The notes under the pieces: generated by a model
Database searches by the model: none
What the model saw: the letters and a program-made list of their open reading frames with translations, nothing else
What the model was told of the DNA's origin: nothing
DNA from: Pseudomonas viridiflava
Lineage (GTDB): Bacteria > Pseudomonadota > Gammaproteobacteria > Pseudomonadales > Pseudomonadaceae
Reading direction: 5' to 3'
DNA: 64,000 nucleotides
Assembly: GCF_900582625.1 (NCBI RefSeq)
Contig: NZ_UTIQ01000241.1
Span: forward strand, 682,001 to 746,000
In this document: positions 54,271 through 63,244 of the stretch, one piece after another
Position numbering within the stretch: position 1 is the stretch's first letter
Layout of the letters: every line of letters starts with the position of its first letter
Translations under genes and position numbers: made by a program

Positions 54271-55143
54271 TTACTGACCCATGGACTTGCGCAGCTCGGC
54301 GCAGTGGTCGATGTCGGCAACTGCCGGGGTGTACCAGACGTAATCGGCTGAGCTGGCCGGCACGGTCTTGCCGACTTCCGCCAGTATCAGCGTAACGTCG
54401 CCCTGCCCGGCGCCCAGGTCTGTCAGGTGCAGCGGCACGCCGACGTCTCGGCGCACATGAAACGCGCCGGCAAACAACAGCGCCGGTTGCGCGGCGGCTG
54501 ATAGTTGCTGTGCCATGCGCCGGTCGCGTTGTTGCTGCACCGCCAGCATGGCGGGCAGTTGCGACTCGGGCAGCAAGCCGCAATGGGACTCGCGAATTTG
54601 TTCCAGCAACGGCGCTTGTACGCTCGACGCGGTGGAGGCCGTGCCGCTCAATACCGGCTTGGTTTTGTAGATGCCCATGATTTCGCTGCGGTCCAGATTG
54701 GCCGCCAGCAAGGGATACGGCTGGGCCAGCGCGTGGCGGACGAGGGGACCGTACATCGACCAGTCCCAGTTTTTCTGCCAGGCCAGCGCGCTCGGCACAT
54801 CAGCCAGCGCCTGACCGCGCGCGGCGTCGACCTTGGCTTGTTGGTCCGGGTTGAGCATTTCCATCAGCACGCTGCCTTGCGGGCGTTTGTGCTCCAGCGC
54901 TTGCAGCAGCCAAAGCTCCAGGGCGTGGTGATCGGCGTTGTCGTGCTGCTCGCCAACCAGCACGCGCGGCGCCGGTGCCAGGCGCTCCACCAGTTGCTCG
55001 GGGCTCAGTTGCGCGCCGGTACGCAGGTCGCGAATAACGCCGACGTCGGCGTGGTCGCGGTCTTTTGGCGCTTGCCAGTCCGGCAGCGGCGGCAGGGCCT
55101 GGCAGCCCGTCAGAAACACACACAGCAGTAAAACGAAACGCAT
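54271..55143 (-). CDS. phuW: ChaN-family haem-binding lipoprotein PhuW
   Basis: A 290-residue lipoprotein with lipobox LTGC (Cys13) and the ChaN domain: VLVGEQHDNADHHALELWLL near the start, DWSMYGPLVRHAL, and LLFAGAFHVRRDVGVPLHL at the end, where histidines may hold haem. ChaN-type proteins bind haem dimers; in Pseudomonas the last gene of the phu operon is of this type. It follows phuV by 22 bases with AAGGAG before the ATG. Confidence 0.88.
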   Translation of the reverse strand: MRFVLLLCVFLTGCQALPPLPDWQAPKDRDHADVGVIRDLRTGAQLSPEQLVERLAPAPRVLVGEQHDNADHHALELWLLQALEHKRPQGSVLMEMLNPDQQAKVDAARGQALADVPSALAWQKNWDWSMYGPLVRHALAQPYPLLAANLDRSEIMGIYKTKPVLSGTASTASSVQAPLLEQIRESHCGLLPESQLPAMLAVQQQRDRRMAQQLSAAAQPALLFAGAFHVRRDVGVPLHLTDLGAGQGDVTLILAEVGKTVPASSADYVWYTPAVADIDHCAELRKSMGQ

Positions 55144-55165
55144 GGTCGCTCCTTGATAGCGGGGC

Positions 55166-55933
55166 TTAACGGGCAATGATCAGCGGATGGCCGCGCTCGG
55201 GGTGACGCTGCACCAGCACTTCCAAATCAAACACGGCGCGCAGCGGTTCGGCTTGCAGCACATCGTCCGGCGTACCGAGGGCGTGGGCGCCGCCGTTGTG
55301 CAACAGCAGCAGACGGTCGCAATAACGGGCGGCCAGGTTCAGGTCGTGAAGGATCACCAGCACCGCCACGCCGTTGGCGGCGATGTTGCGCGCGGCTTGC
55401 AAGGTGATGTGTTGGTGCAGCGGGTCGAGCATGGAGGTCGGCTCGTCCAGCAGCAGGGTTTGCCCGCTGGCGCCGGGCCAGAGCTGCGCCAGCACCCGCG
55501 CCAAGTGCACACGCTGGCGCTCGCCGCCGGACAATTCCAGGTAATTACGGCCGGCCAAATGCGCGGCATCGGCGGCGCCCAATGCTTCGCCGATTATTTG
55601 CTCATCACGCAGGCGCCCGGTGGCGTGGGGCAAGCGGCCCATGCCGACGACGTCTTCGACGCGGAAGGCAAAGTTGAGGGTCGAGGTTTGCGGCAGTATC
55701 GCCAGACGCTGCGCGCGCTCCGGGCCGGTCCACTCGCTGAGCGGACGGTCATCCAGGCTGATGCGCCCTTCGCTGGGTTTCAGTTCGCCGCTCAAGGCGT
55801 CGAGCAAGGTGCTTTTGCCGGCGCCGTTGGGGCCGAGCACGCCGAGCATTTCGCCGGGCTGCAGGGCCAGATTAATGCCGGTCAGCACGCGTTTGCTGCC
55901 GCGTTGGATGGTCAGGTTTTCGGCGCACAACAT
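55166..55933 (-). CDS. phuV: Haem ABC transporter ATP-binding protein PhuV
   Basis: A 255-residue ATPase of the HmuV type that powers haem import through PhuU. Walker A is GPNGAGKST, the Q-loop lies near LPQTSTLNF, the signature is [15 protein letters not shown], Walker B is [11 protein letters not shown], and the H-loop is LHDLN. The ATG at 55933 overlaps the phuU stop (TGATG). Confidence 0.95.
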   Translation of the reverse strand: MLCAENLTIQRGSKRVLTGINLALQPGEMLGVLGPNGAGKSTLLDALSGELKPSEGRISLDDRPLSEWTGPERAQRLAILPQTSTLNFAFRVEDVVGMGRLPHATGRLRDEQIIGEALGAADAAHLAGRNYLELSGGERQRVHLARVLAQLWPGASGQTLLLDEPTSMLDPLHQHITLQAARNIAANGVAVLVILHDLNLAARYCDRLLLLHNGGAHALGTPDDVLQAEPLRAVFDLEVLVQRHPERGHPLIIAR

Positions 55934-56970
55934 CAGGCGCGTCCTCGCAGCAGCAAATAAAGAAAGAACGGTGCACCGATCAGGGCGGTGACGATGCCGA
56001 TCGGCAATTCAGCCGGCGCCAGCGCCAGCCGCGCGACCACGTCGGCGAACAGCAGCAACGCAGCACCCGCCAACGCCGAAGCCGGCAGCAATACGCGGTG
56101 GTCCGGACCGACCAGCAGGCGCACCAGGTGCGGAACCACCAGGCCGATAAAGCCGATCATGCCGGCCGCCGCCACCGCAGCGCCGACGCCGAGCGCGGTG
56201 CAGAACACCAGTTCGCGTTTGACCCGCTCGATATCAAAACCCAGGTGCCGCGCTTCCGATTCACCGAGCAGCAACGCATTCAACGCCTTCGCGCGTTTGG
56301 GCAGCCACAGGCCGACCGCCAGCGTAACCACCAGCAACGGCCAGAGCCGCGAATAGCTGGCGCCGTTGAGGCTGCCCAGGTTCCAGAACGTGAGCGTGCG
56401 TAGCGTGGCGTCGTCCGCCAGGTAAGTGAACAGGCCGATAACCGCGCCGGCCAACGCGGTGAGTGCGATGCCGGCGAGCAGCATGGTCGACACGCTGGTC
56501 TGGCCGTTGCGGCTGCCGAGGCGGTAGACCAGCGCGGTCACCACCAGCCCGCCGGCAAAGGCGCTGACCGACAACACATACGGCGCGAACGCTTCCGGCA
56601 CGCCGCCCAACGAGGCGCCGCCGACAATCGCAATGGCCGCGCCAAGCGCCGCGCCGCTGGACACGCCGACCAGGCCGGGGTCGGCTAGAGGATTACGAAA
56701 CAATCCCTGCATCGCCACGCCGGCCAGCGCCAGCACGGCGCCCACCGCCAGGCCGAGCAAGGTTCGCGGCATGCGGATTTGGCCGATGATCAACTCGGCC
56801 TGGTCCAGCTCGGCCCCGCCCACCGGCGCGCCGAATACGCGCAGCGCGCCTTTGAGCGTGTCCAGCAGTGGCAAGCTCACCGGCCCGAGCGCCAGCGACA
56901 GCAGCAAGGCGAGCGAGAGCAGAAAGCCCAGTGCAATAAACAGTGAGCGCGGCAGTACAACTGGGTTCAT
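55933..56970 (-). CDS. phuU: Haem ABC transporter permease PhuU
   Basis: A 345-residue FecCD-family permease with about ten membrane helices. Typical segments are [20 protein letters not shown] near residue 67, [20 protein letters not shown], and the cytoplasmic coupling stretch [19 protein letters not shown]. It forms the haem channel with PhuV and receives haem from PhuT. The start overlaps the phuT stop as ATGA. Confidence 0.95.
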   Translation of the reverse strand: MNPVVLPRSLFIALGFLLSLALLLSLALGPVSLPLLDTLKGALRVFGAPVGGAELDQAELIIGQIRMPRTLLGLAVGAVLALAGVAMQGLFRNPLADPGLVGVSSGAALGAAIAIVGGASLGGVPEAFAPYVLSVSAFAGGLVVTALVYRLGSRNGQTSVSTMLLAGIALTALAGAVIGLFTYLADDATLRTLTFWNLGSLNGASYSRLWPLLVVTLAVGLWLPKRAKALNALLLGESEARHLGFDIERVKRELVFCTALGVGAAVAAAGMIGFIGLVVPHLVRLLVGPDHRVLLPASALAGAALLLFADVVARLALAPAELPIGIVTALIGAPFFLYLLLRGRA

Positions 56971-57866
56971 GGTTGCGGCTTAGCGTCGGCAGTCAGGGGT
57001 TGCGCGGCAGGATAGAAGCCTGCGCCCAGGGTTGCCAGCGCGGCCGGAACGCGCGGCCCCAAACCGCCCACCAGCAGGGTCGGATCGATTGCCAGCAGAC
57101 GGTCGTTTTTCGCGGCGCGGGTGGCGGCCAGTGCCGGGTTCTGTTTGAGCAGCGCCGCTTTCGCTTCGGCGCCGGCAATGCTGCGGTCGGCGAAAATAAT
57201 CACCTCCGGGTCCAGCGCCAGCAACGCTTCGGTCGACAGCGCTTTGTAGCTGGAATGGGTGGTGACGCTGTGTCCGCCGGCCCGCTCGATCAACCAGGCG
57301 CCGAGGGTGTCTTGCCCAGCGGCCATGGGGCTGCTGCCGGCGTGGGATAACAACAGCAGCACACTCGGGGCGGCCGTGCTGGCTTGCGCGGCGCTCACCC
57401 AGTCGGCCTGGCTTTTCAAACGCTGTTGGTAGGCAGCGAACGCGGTGGCGGCGCGCGGTTGATCGCCCAGCAGCGTGCCGATGCGCTGGAGGCTGTGTTC
57501 CAGAGTCGGCAGATCGGCTTTGGTCGACAGCGACTCCACCGTTACGCCGGCACTTTTAACCTGTGCCAATACGGGCGGCGGGCCCATTTCTTCGCTGCCC
57601 ACGAGCAGGTCCGGCTTTAGGCTCAAAATACCTTCGGCGGCCAGCTGACGTTGGTAGCCAATGCTCGGCAGCTGCTTCAGTTCAGGCGGGTTAAGGCTGG
57701 TGGTGTCGACACCCACCAGTTTGCCTTGCCCACCGAGCGTCACCACCCACTCGGTGATTGAGCCACCGGCACTGACCCAGCGCTGCGGCAGGGTGTCGGC
57801 GGCGAGCACCGTTTGGCTCACAACAATGGCGCAGCACAGGCTGGCGAGACGAACAGACACACGCAT
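56967..57866 (-). CDS. phuT: Periplasmic haem-binding protein PhuT
   Basis: A 299-residue solute-binding protein (helical-backbone type) with signal peptide 1-22. Family landmarks are SAGGSITEWVVTLGGQGKLVGVD, LKPDLLVGSEEMGPP and ALDPEVIIFADRS. It accepts haem from PhuR in the periplasm and delivers it to PhuUV. The ATG at 57866 has GGAG upstream. A strong intrinsic terminator precedes it in the direction of transcription. Confidence 0.94.
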   Translation of the reverse strand: MRVSVRLASLCCAIVVSQTVLAADTLPQRWVSAGGSITEWVVTLGGQGKLVGVDTTSLNPPELKQLPSIGYQRQLAAEGILSLKPDLLVGSEEMGPPPVLAQVKSAGVTVESLSTKADLPTLEHSLQRIGTLLGDQPRAATAFAAYQQRLKSQADWVSAAQASTAAPSVLLLLSHAGSSPMAAGQDTLGAWLIERAGGHSVTTHSSYKALSTEALLALDPEVIIFADRSIAGAEAKAALLKQNPALAATRAAKNDRLLAIDPTLLVGGLGPRVPAALATLGAGFYPAAQPLTADAKPQP

Positions 57867-57908
57867 AAAAAACTCCAGGAGGTCGGGGCACGGGTTCCAC
57901 GAACCGCA

Positions 57909-57950
57909 TAAAAAACCAGCCTGTACCTATATAGAAGGTACAGGCTGGTT
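57909..57950 (-). terminator. Intrinsic terminator between phuS and phuT
   Basis: A perfect 15-bp stem, AACCAGCCTGTACCT (57914-57928) with AGGTACAGGCTGGTT (57936-57950), and a 7-base loop. On the minus strand it is followed by six T residues, so it would stop transcription coming from phuS. Confidence 0.9.
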
Positions 57951-57972
57951 GTGTAGCGCTGCGGCGCCGGGA

Positions 57973-59052
57973 TTAAACCGCGAGCACCGGCGGCGCTTCG
58001 GCCAGCGCGCGCCATTCGCTGAGTTCCGGCACGCCGGGTTTGCGCGCGCCAAACAGCTGCACGATCAGCTCGCCGTCCGCGTCGAAGGCTTCCCAGCTGG
58101 TGATTACGCCATCGCTGCTGGGTTTGCGCACACGCCAAAGCTCGGCCACGGCGGGGGTTTTCAGGTGCAGGTTGAAGGCCGGGTCGAGCACGTTGAACCA
58201 GGTGTCCATCCAGCGCAGGTTTTTCACCGGGCCGCTGTGAATCTGAATGCAGTGGCGGTTGCCGACAAACACCATCAATGGCACGTCGGTGGCGCCCGCT
58301 GCTTCCATCAGTGTCGGCAATTCGGACGGAGCCAACGGCTCGGCCCACTGATGCCCGGCCAGACGTAGCGCTTGGGTGCGCGTGGTTTCATGCTTTTTAA
58401 GCAGCGCGAAAAAGTGGTGGGTGTCTTTCAGGGTGGACCAGCCGGCGCGCAGGGAGTCGATATCAATCTCGGCGTCTGGCTTGGCCACCACCGGTTCCGG
58501 CATCGGCTGCAGTTCCAGCGTGGCGCTTTGCTCCTCGGCGCGGAAACGCTCGATCAGCGGCGCCCACGCGGCTTCGTCACTGTCTTCGGTGAGGAAGACT
58601 TTATGCACGGCCATGCCTTGATGGTCGAATACCTGGATGCTGCGTTGCGTGCCTTTGCCGGTTTCTTCGGCGACCGCGAACACACTGGCCCAGCCGCCGA
58701 GGAACAGGCGCAGGTCGATGTCAGGAGACACCACCAGGCCCATCTGTCCGTTCGCCATTACCGTCACGTCGCGGTAATAACCTTTGCGCTCGTGCACGCA
58801 ATGTTCATTGCGGGTCAGCGCCATCACGTAACCCAACTCGCCGAGCGCCGGTAACAAGGTGGCCCACTGCGGGTTCAGGCGCACGGTATCGACACCCAAG
58901 CGGCTGGCGACCAGCTCGCCTTCGCTCACAGCCAAGTGTGCGGCGGCATCGCGGGCGCGCAGTTTCGGCTGTTCGCCGCGCAGGGTTTGCCAGGCCAGAT
59001 ACAGCGCGTTGGCAGCGGCGGTTGGGTGTGCAGCCTGAATGGCGCTCGTCAT
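57973..59052 (-). CDS. phuS: Cytoplasmic haem-trafficking protein PhuS
   Basis: A 359-residue HemS/PhuS protein made of two repeated haem-utilisation domains (about 30-170 and 200-345). Shared elements are LGELGYVMALTRNEHCVHERKG in the first half and LMVFVGNRHCIQIHSGPVKN in the second; the histidine in GNRHCIQIHSG lies where the proximal haem ligand is expected. PhuS hands haem to haem oxygenase. The ATG at 59052 has GAGGAG upstream, and it follows tonB by 18 bases. Confidence 0.95.
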   Translation of the reverse strand: MTSAIQAAHPTAAANALYLAWQTLRGEQPKLRARDAAAHLAVSEGELVASRLGVDTVRLNPQWATLLPALGELGYVMALTRNEHCVHERKGYYRDVTVMANGQMGLVVSPDIDLRLFLGGWASVFAVAEETGKGTQRSIQVFDHQGMAVHKVFLTEDSDEAAWAPLIERFRAEEQSATLELQPMPEPVVAKPDAEIDIDSLRAGWSTLKDTHHFFALLKKHETTRTQALRLAGHQWAEPLAPSELPTLMEAAGATDVPLMVFVGNRHCIQIHSGPVKNLRWMDTWFNVLDPAFNLHLKTPAVAELWRVRKPSSDGVITSWEAFDADGELIVQLFGARKPGVPELSEWRALAEAPPVLAV

Positions 59053-59070
59053 GGACAACTCCTCGATCAA

Positions 59071-59793
59071 TCAACGGCTCGCCGTGAGGGCGAACTCAAT
59101 AGGTATTTGCACGCGGCTCGGCACAGCGCGGCCGTCCACGGTTTCGGGGCGGAACTGCCAGTCGGCCACTGCCTCCAGCGCGGCTTCGTCCAGGCTTTCG
59201 ACGCCGGAAGACCGCACAATTTGCAGCGCGCGCTGCTGGCCGCGCTCGTCCAGCCGCACCTCCAGCACTACAACGCCTTGCTGATTTCGACGCTTGGCCA
59301 GGTTCGGGTAACGCGGCTGTTTGGGCGCCTGTAAATAACTAGGGCGGTTGCTGAGCACTTCGGTTACCGCCGGTTTTGGCGCTGGAGACACGGGGCCGGC
59401 GGCGGTGGCGGCGGTAGGCAATGCAACCTCAGCCGTTTCGTTTAGCACCGGTTTGGGCGGCGCAGGTTTCATCACCGGCTTGCTTGGCTTGAGCACCTGT
59501 TTGGCCACGGCGCGCGGCTCGGCTTTGCGCCCAACCATCGCCGGTCTTGCCACGGGCGGAAGCGGTGTTGCGGCGGGTTCGGGCAGTGCCTTTTCCGGCT
59601 CGCTGGCAGGCGGCTGGATCGCCGCAACCGCTGCCGGTGCAGGCGCCGGAGGCAGCTGAATGATCATCGCCGCTGGCTGGTTATTCGCCACAGTGCGGGC
59701 GCGACCAGGCTCTACGACCGACTCGCGCAGGAGCAAACTCGCCGCCGCATGCAGCGCGAGCGAAAGCAGGAAATACACCGAGAAACGTCGCAT
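59071..59793 (-). CDS. tonB: Energy transducer TonB of the haem locus
   Basis: A 240-residue TonB. It has one N-terminal membrane helix (about 5-22), a Pro/Ala-rich periplasmic spacer (about 45-150), and a C-terminal domain with PSYLQAPKQPRYPNLAKRR and GVVVLEVRLDERG, SSGVESLDEAALEAVADWQF, RPETVDGRAV. It should carry proton-motive energy to PhuR. No exbB or exbD is adjacent, so it must share those made elsewhere. It is the first gene of the leftward phu unit and is divergent from phuR. Confidence 0.93.
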   Translation of the reverse strand: MRRFSVYFLLSLALHAAASLLLRESVVEPGRARTVANNQPAAMIIQLPPAPAPAAVAAIQPPASEPEKALPEPAATPLPPVARPAMVGRKAEPRAVAKQVLKPSKPVMKPAPPKPVLNETAEVALPTAATAAGPVSPAPKPAVTEVLSNRPSYLQAPKQPRYPNLAKRRNQQGVVVLEVRLDERGQQRALQIVRSSGVESLDEAALEAVADWQFRPETVDGRAVPSRVQIPIEFALTASR

Positions 59794-59824
59794 CGGATGC
59801 CACGATCACCAAAAGTTAATCTAT

Positions 59825-59856
59825 TTGATAATTGTTTGCATCTGCATGTCAATATC
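59825..59856. promoter_or_regulatory. Putative Fur-type operator between tonB and phuR
   Basis: GATAATTGTTTGCATCTGC at 59827 matches the 19-base Fur consensus at about 11 positions, and the overlapping 59831-59853 is an imperfect palindrome (ATTG...TGCA TC TGCA...CAAT). It lies where it could control both divergent genes. Fur control of phu genes is known in P. aeruginosa. Confidence 0.5.
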
Positions 59857-59928
59857 GTTAACGTGCGGCCCGATATCAAACCGGTGGCCAAAGTAGCCGC
59901 CCGACGTTAACGATCTAGGAGTAGATCC

Positions 59929-62157
59929 ATGTCCCTTCGTCCGCCCTTCGCCCGCAAGCCTTGGCTGGTGTTGCTGCTGCTTTCGCCCTCGCTGGCCGCC
60001 GCCGCCGACAAAACGCCGACACAGTTCGACACGGTTACCGTCACTGCCACCCGCACCGAGCAAAAGCTTGATGAAGTGCCGAGCACCGTGTCGGTGATGA
60101 CCGAGCGCGATATCGACCAGAACAACGTCAAAGACATCAAGGATCTGGTGCGTTACGAGCCAGGCGTTTCGGTGGGCGGCAGCGGCAGCCGGTTCGGCTT
60201 GTCGGGCTTTACCATTCGCGGGATCGGCGGCAATCGCGTATTGACCCAAGTGGATGGCGTCGCCGTGCCGGACGCCTTCGCCTTCGGTCCCTTTATGGAA
60301 GCGCGCCGCGACTACATCGACCCCGACACCATGAAGCAGGTCGAAATCATTCGCGGCCCCGCTTCGTCCCTGTACGGCAGCGATGCTATCGGCGGTGCGG
60401 TGAGCTTTCTCACCAAAGACGCGGCGGATTATCTGGAAGACGGCGACGACGCCTACGCCCGCCTGAAAACCGGCTTCGATACGTCCGACGACAGCTGGAT
60501 GCGCAGCGCCACCGTTGCCGGTCGCCTGGGCAGCGTTGATGGCGTGGTGCACATCGGCCACCGCAATGGCCAGGAAGTGGATTCGTTTGGCGGCCGCGAC
60601 GGCATTGGCGCCAGCCGAGGCGAAGCCAATCCGCAGGACTACAGCGCGGAAAACCTGCTGGTCAAAGGCGGCTGGAATTACTACGGCAACGACCGCCTGC
60701 AACTGACCTACGAGCGCTATTCCGTCGACACCGACACCCAGGTGCTCAGCGAATACAGCAACACCGCGACCATCCGCACCTCGGACGCCATCGACAGCAC
60801 CGACCGCGAGCGCTACAGCCTTCAGCACCAGTTCGAGCTAAACACCTTGCTGGTGGACAAAGTGGACTGGCATCTGGATTACCAGGAAAGCCAGATGCGC
60901 CAGCGTACCGAGCAGGAGCGTGTCGTTGCTTCCGCACTGCGCGACCGTTACCGCGATTCCAGCTACGAAGAAAAATTGTGGGTACTTAACGCCAAATTCG
61001 ACAAAGCGTTCGCCACCGGCCCGGTTAACCATCAGCTGATTTATGGCTTCGACGTGAAGCGTTTGGAGAACAGCGACTTGCGTCGCGGCGCCGAAACCAT
61101 CCGCGCTACCGGCGCAGCAGTGCCGGTAGCGCCAGGTGGAGACGCCTTCCCGATCAGCGACTTCCCGGACCCAACCACCAAGGAATACGCGCTGTTTGCC
61201 CAGAACGAAATGACCTTCGGCGCGTGGACCCTTCTGCCGGGCGTGCGGTATGACCGTTTCGAAATGAAGCCCCACGTCACCGACGAATACCTCAACAGCG
61301 GCGCCACCGATGCCAGCCCTGACGACACCAAAGACGAACACATTTCGCCGAAGCTGGGCGTGACCTTCCAGGTCGACGATGCCCACAGCGTGTACGGCCA
61401 GTACGCAGCGGGCTTCCGCGCTCCGCAGGCGGTAGAAATGTTCGGCGAGTTCGTCAACAGCACCGCGCGCTACCGCACCATTGCCAACACCAGCCTGAAA
61501 GCGGAAACCAGCGACAGCTATGAGATCGGGTTGCGCGGTCAGTACCAGGTCGGCAGCTTTGGCGCCGCGCTGTTCTACAACCGTTACAAAGACTTTATCG
61601 AACAGCAGAGCCGCACCTCTGTGCTGCCACCGCTCACTACCGACTTCCAGTACGTCAACATGGACCGCGTCACCATCCGTGGCGCTGAAGCCAAAGGTGA
61701 GCTGTTTCTCGACCAGCTTGGCTTAATGCCAGCGGGCTGGAAGGCCATCGGCACCGTGGCTTATGCCCGGGGTGAAGATGAAGGAACGGGCGAGCCTATT
61801 AATAGTGTCGACCCGCTCAAAGGTGTTTTCGGCCTGGGCTACGCCGCGCCAACCGGCAAGTTCGGCGGCAGCCTGAACTGGACACTGGTAGCGGCCAAGG
61901 AGCGGGTCAACAACAGTCCAACCAATGAAGGCGGCACACCCAGCCAGTACGAGCCCTCCGGTTACGGCGTGCTGGACCTGAACGGCTGGTGGCAGATGAC
62001 TGAAGCGTTTTCGGTCAATGCCGGCCTGTATAACCTTGGCGACAAAGAGTACTGGCAATGGGGCGATGTTCGCGGCCTGACCTCCCTCAACACCGGCCTG
62101 GACCGCTACTCCCAACCCGGCCGCCACGCCGCCGTCAACTTCATCTGGGAAATCTGA
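59929..62157 (+). CDS. phuR: TonB-dependent haem/haemoglobin receptor PhuR
   Basis: A 742-residue outer-membrane receptor. It has a signal peptide (about 1-24), the TonB-box region near FDTVTVTATRTEQ, a plug with TIRGIGGNRVLTQVDGV and QVEIIRGPASSLYGSDAIGG, and a 22-strand barrel ending in aromatic INFIWEI-type sequence (VNFIWEI). The FRAP motif of haem receptors is present (YAAGFRAPQAVEMFG), but the usual NPNL that follows reads NTSLKAETS. GGAG precedes the ATG. Confidence 0.95.
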   Translation: MSLRPPFARKPWLVLLLLSPSLAAAADKTPTQFDTVTVTATRTEQKLDEVPSTVSVMTERDIDQNNVKDIKDLVRYEPGVSVGGSGSRFGLSGFTIRGIGGNRVLTQVDGVAVPDAFAFGPFMEARRDYIDPDTMKQVEIIRGPASSLYGSDAIGGAVSFLTKDAADYLEDGDDAYARLKTGFDTSDDSWMRSATVAGRLGSVDGVVHIGHRNGQEVDSFGGRDGIGASRGEANPQDYSAENLLVKGGWNYYGNDRLQLTYERYSVDTDTQVLSEYSNTATIRTSDAIDSTDRERYSLQHQFELNTLLVDKVDWHLDYQESQMRQRTEQERVVASALRDRYRDSSYEEKLWVLNAKFDKAFATGPVNHQLIYGFDVKRLENSDLRRGAETIRATGAAVPVAPGGDAFPISDFPDPTTKEYALFAQNEMTFGAWTLLPGVRYDRFEMKPHVTDEYLNSGATDASPDDTKDEHISPKLGVTFQVDDAHSVYGQYAAGFRAPQAVEMFGEFVNSTARYRTIANTSLKAETSDSYEIGLRGQYQVGSFGAALFYNRYKDFIEQQSRTSVLPPLTTDFQYVNMDRVTIRGAEAKGELFLDQLGLMPAGWKAIGTVAYARGEDEGTGEPINSVDPLKGVFGLGYAAPTGKFGGSLNWTLVAAKERVNNSPTNEGGTPSQYEPSGYGVLDLNGWWQMTEAFSVNAGLYNLGDKEYWQWGDVRGLTSLNTGLDRYSQPGRHAAVNFIWEI

Positions 62158-62209
62158 CTACCGCCCACCCCGGGTGCACGGGATAATCCCCGTTCACCTG
62201 GAGGCGTTT

Positions 62210-62533
62210 ATGCAGTTTCTCTGCGCCCCGGAATCTTTGGCTGAAGGCCAGAGCCGGGGCTTTTTGTTGGGCGGGATAAAGCTGGTGGCCGTGCGCAAGC
62301 AAGGCCAGGTGTACATCTATATCAACCGCTGCCCGCACAAAGCGGTGCCGCTGGAATGGCAGGCGGATGAGTTTCTCGACAGCAGCCAGAGCCTGATTCA
62401 GTGCGCACGCCATGGCGCCTTGTTTTTGATCGAGTCGGGCGAATGCATTACCGGCCCGTGTGAAGGCAAGACGCTGACCGCCCTCGCCTCCCGCGAAGAC
62501 GCCGCAGGCATTTGGGTCGAGGTGCCGGCTTAA
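62210..62533 (+). CDS. Small Rieske [2Fe-2S] protein
   Basis: A 107-residue ferredoxin-like Rieske protein. The cluster ligands are CPH (RCPHKAVPLEW) and CARH (IQCARHGALF), i.e. C-x-H and C-x2-H. It has no membrane helix, so it is a soluble electron carrier; the partner enzyme is unknown. It lies 52 bases after phuR with a GGAGG site, so it might be read from the phuR promoter; a link to haem breakdown is only a possibility. Confidence 0.9.
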   Translation: MQFLCAPESLAEGQSRGFLLGGIKLVAVRKQGQVYIYINRCPHKAVPLEWQADEFLDSSQSLIQCARHGALFLIESGECITGPCEGKTLTALASREDAAGIWVEVPA

Positions 62534-62536
62534 CGG

Positions 62537-63244
62537 TTAGAGCTGCACCTCGAGGCGGCGCGTCAGCCTGATCTCGGTCGGCGTCAGCACGGCGCCATAG
62601 GCGAGCACTTCCACGCCGGCCGCTTTGGCTTCCTTCAGCGCCTCGGCATAGGCCGCGTCAATTTCTCCGGCCGGGCGCACCGCGTCGATGTCCGACAGGT
62701 TCACGCAATACAACTGCACCGCCCGAATGCCCTGGCGCGCCAGGCTGGACAGTTCGCGCAGGTGCTTGGCGCCGCGCTGGGTTTTAGCGTCGGGGAATGC
62801 GGCGACGCGGGTGCCGTCGAAACCCAGGGTCACGCTTTTCACTTCCACATACGCCATGCCGCTTGGGTATTCGAGGCGGAAATCGATGCGGCTGCTTTCC
62901 TCGCCGTAGGGCACTTCACGCTTGAGCGTGGTGAAGCCGGCCAGCTCGCTGATCACGCCCTCGCGCAGCGCTTCTTCCACCAACGGATTGGCCCGCGCCG
63001 TGTTCACGCAGGCCCAGCGGCCTTGCGGGGTTTGCGCCAGTTCCCAAGTGCCGGGCAACTTGCGTTTGGGGTCGCTGGAACGGCTGAACCACACGGCGCC
63101 GCCCTCGACCATGCAGTTGAACATGGAGCCGGTGTTGGGGCAGTGAATGGTCAGCAGCTCGCCGCTGGCGGTTTCGATGTCGGCGAGGAAGCGTTTGTAG
63201 CGGCGGATCAGGCGGCCTTCTTCTAGGGGTGGCGAAAACAGCAT
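62537..63244 (-). CDS. sfsA: Sugar fermentation stimulation protein SfsA
   Basis: A 235-residue SfsA. Conserved parts are [46 protein letters not shown] and [16 protein letters not shown], which together form a nuclease-like fold. The E. coli protein was linked to maltose gene expression, with uncertain mechanism. The ATG at 63244 overlaps the stop of the upstream aminotransferase (TGATG); a TTG at 63247 is not needed. Confidence 0.95.
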   Translation of the reverse strand: MLFSPPLEEGRLIRRYKRFLADIETASGELLTIHCPNTGSMFNCMVEGGAVWFSRSSDPKRKLPGTWELAQTPQGRWACVNTARANPLVEEALREGVISELAGFTTLKREVPYGEESSRIDFRLEYPSGMAYVEVKSVTLGFDGTRVAAFPDAKTQRGAKHLRELSSLARQGIRAVQLYCVNLSDIDAVRPAGEIDAAYAEALKEAKAAGVEVLAYGAVLTPTEIRLTRRLEVQL

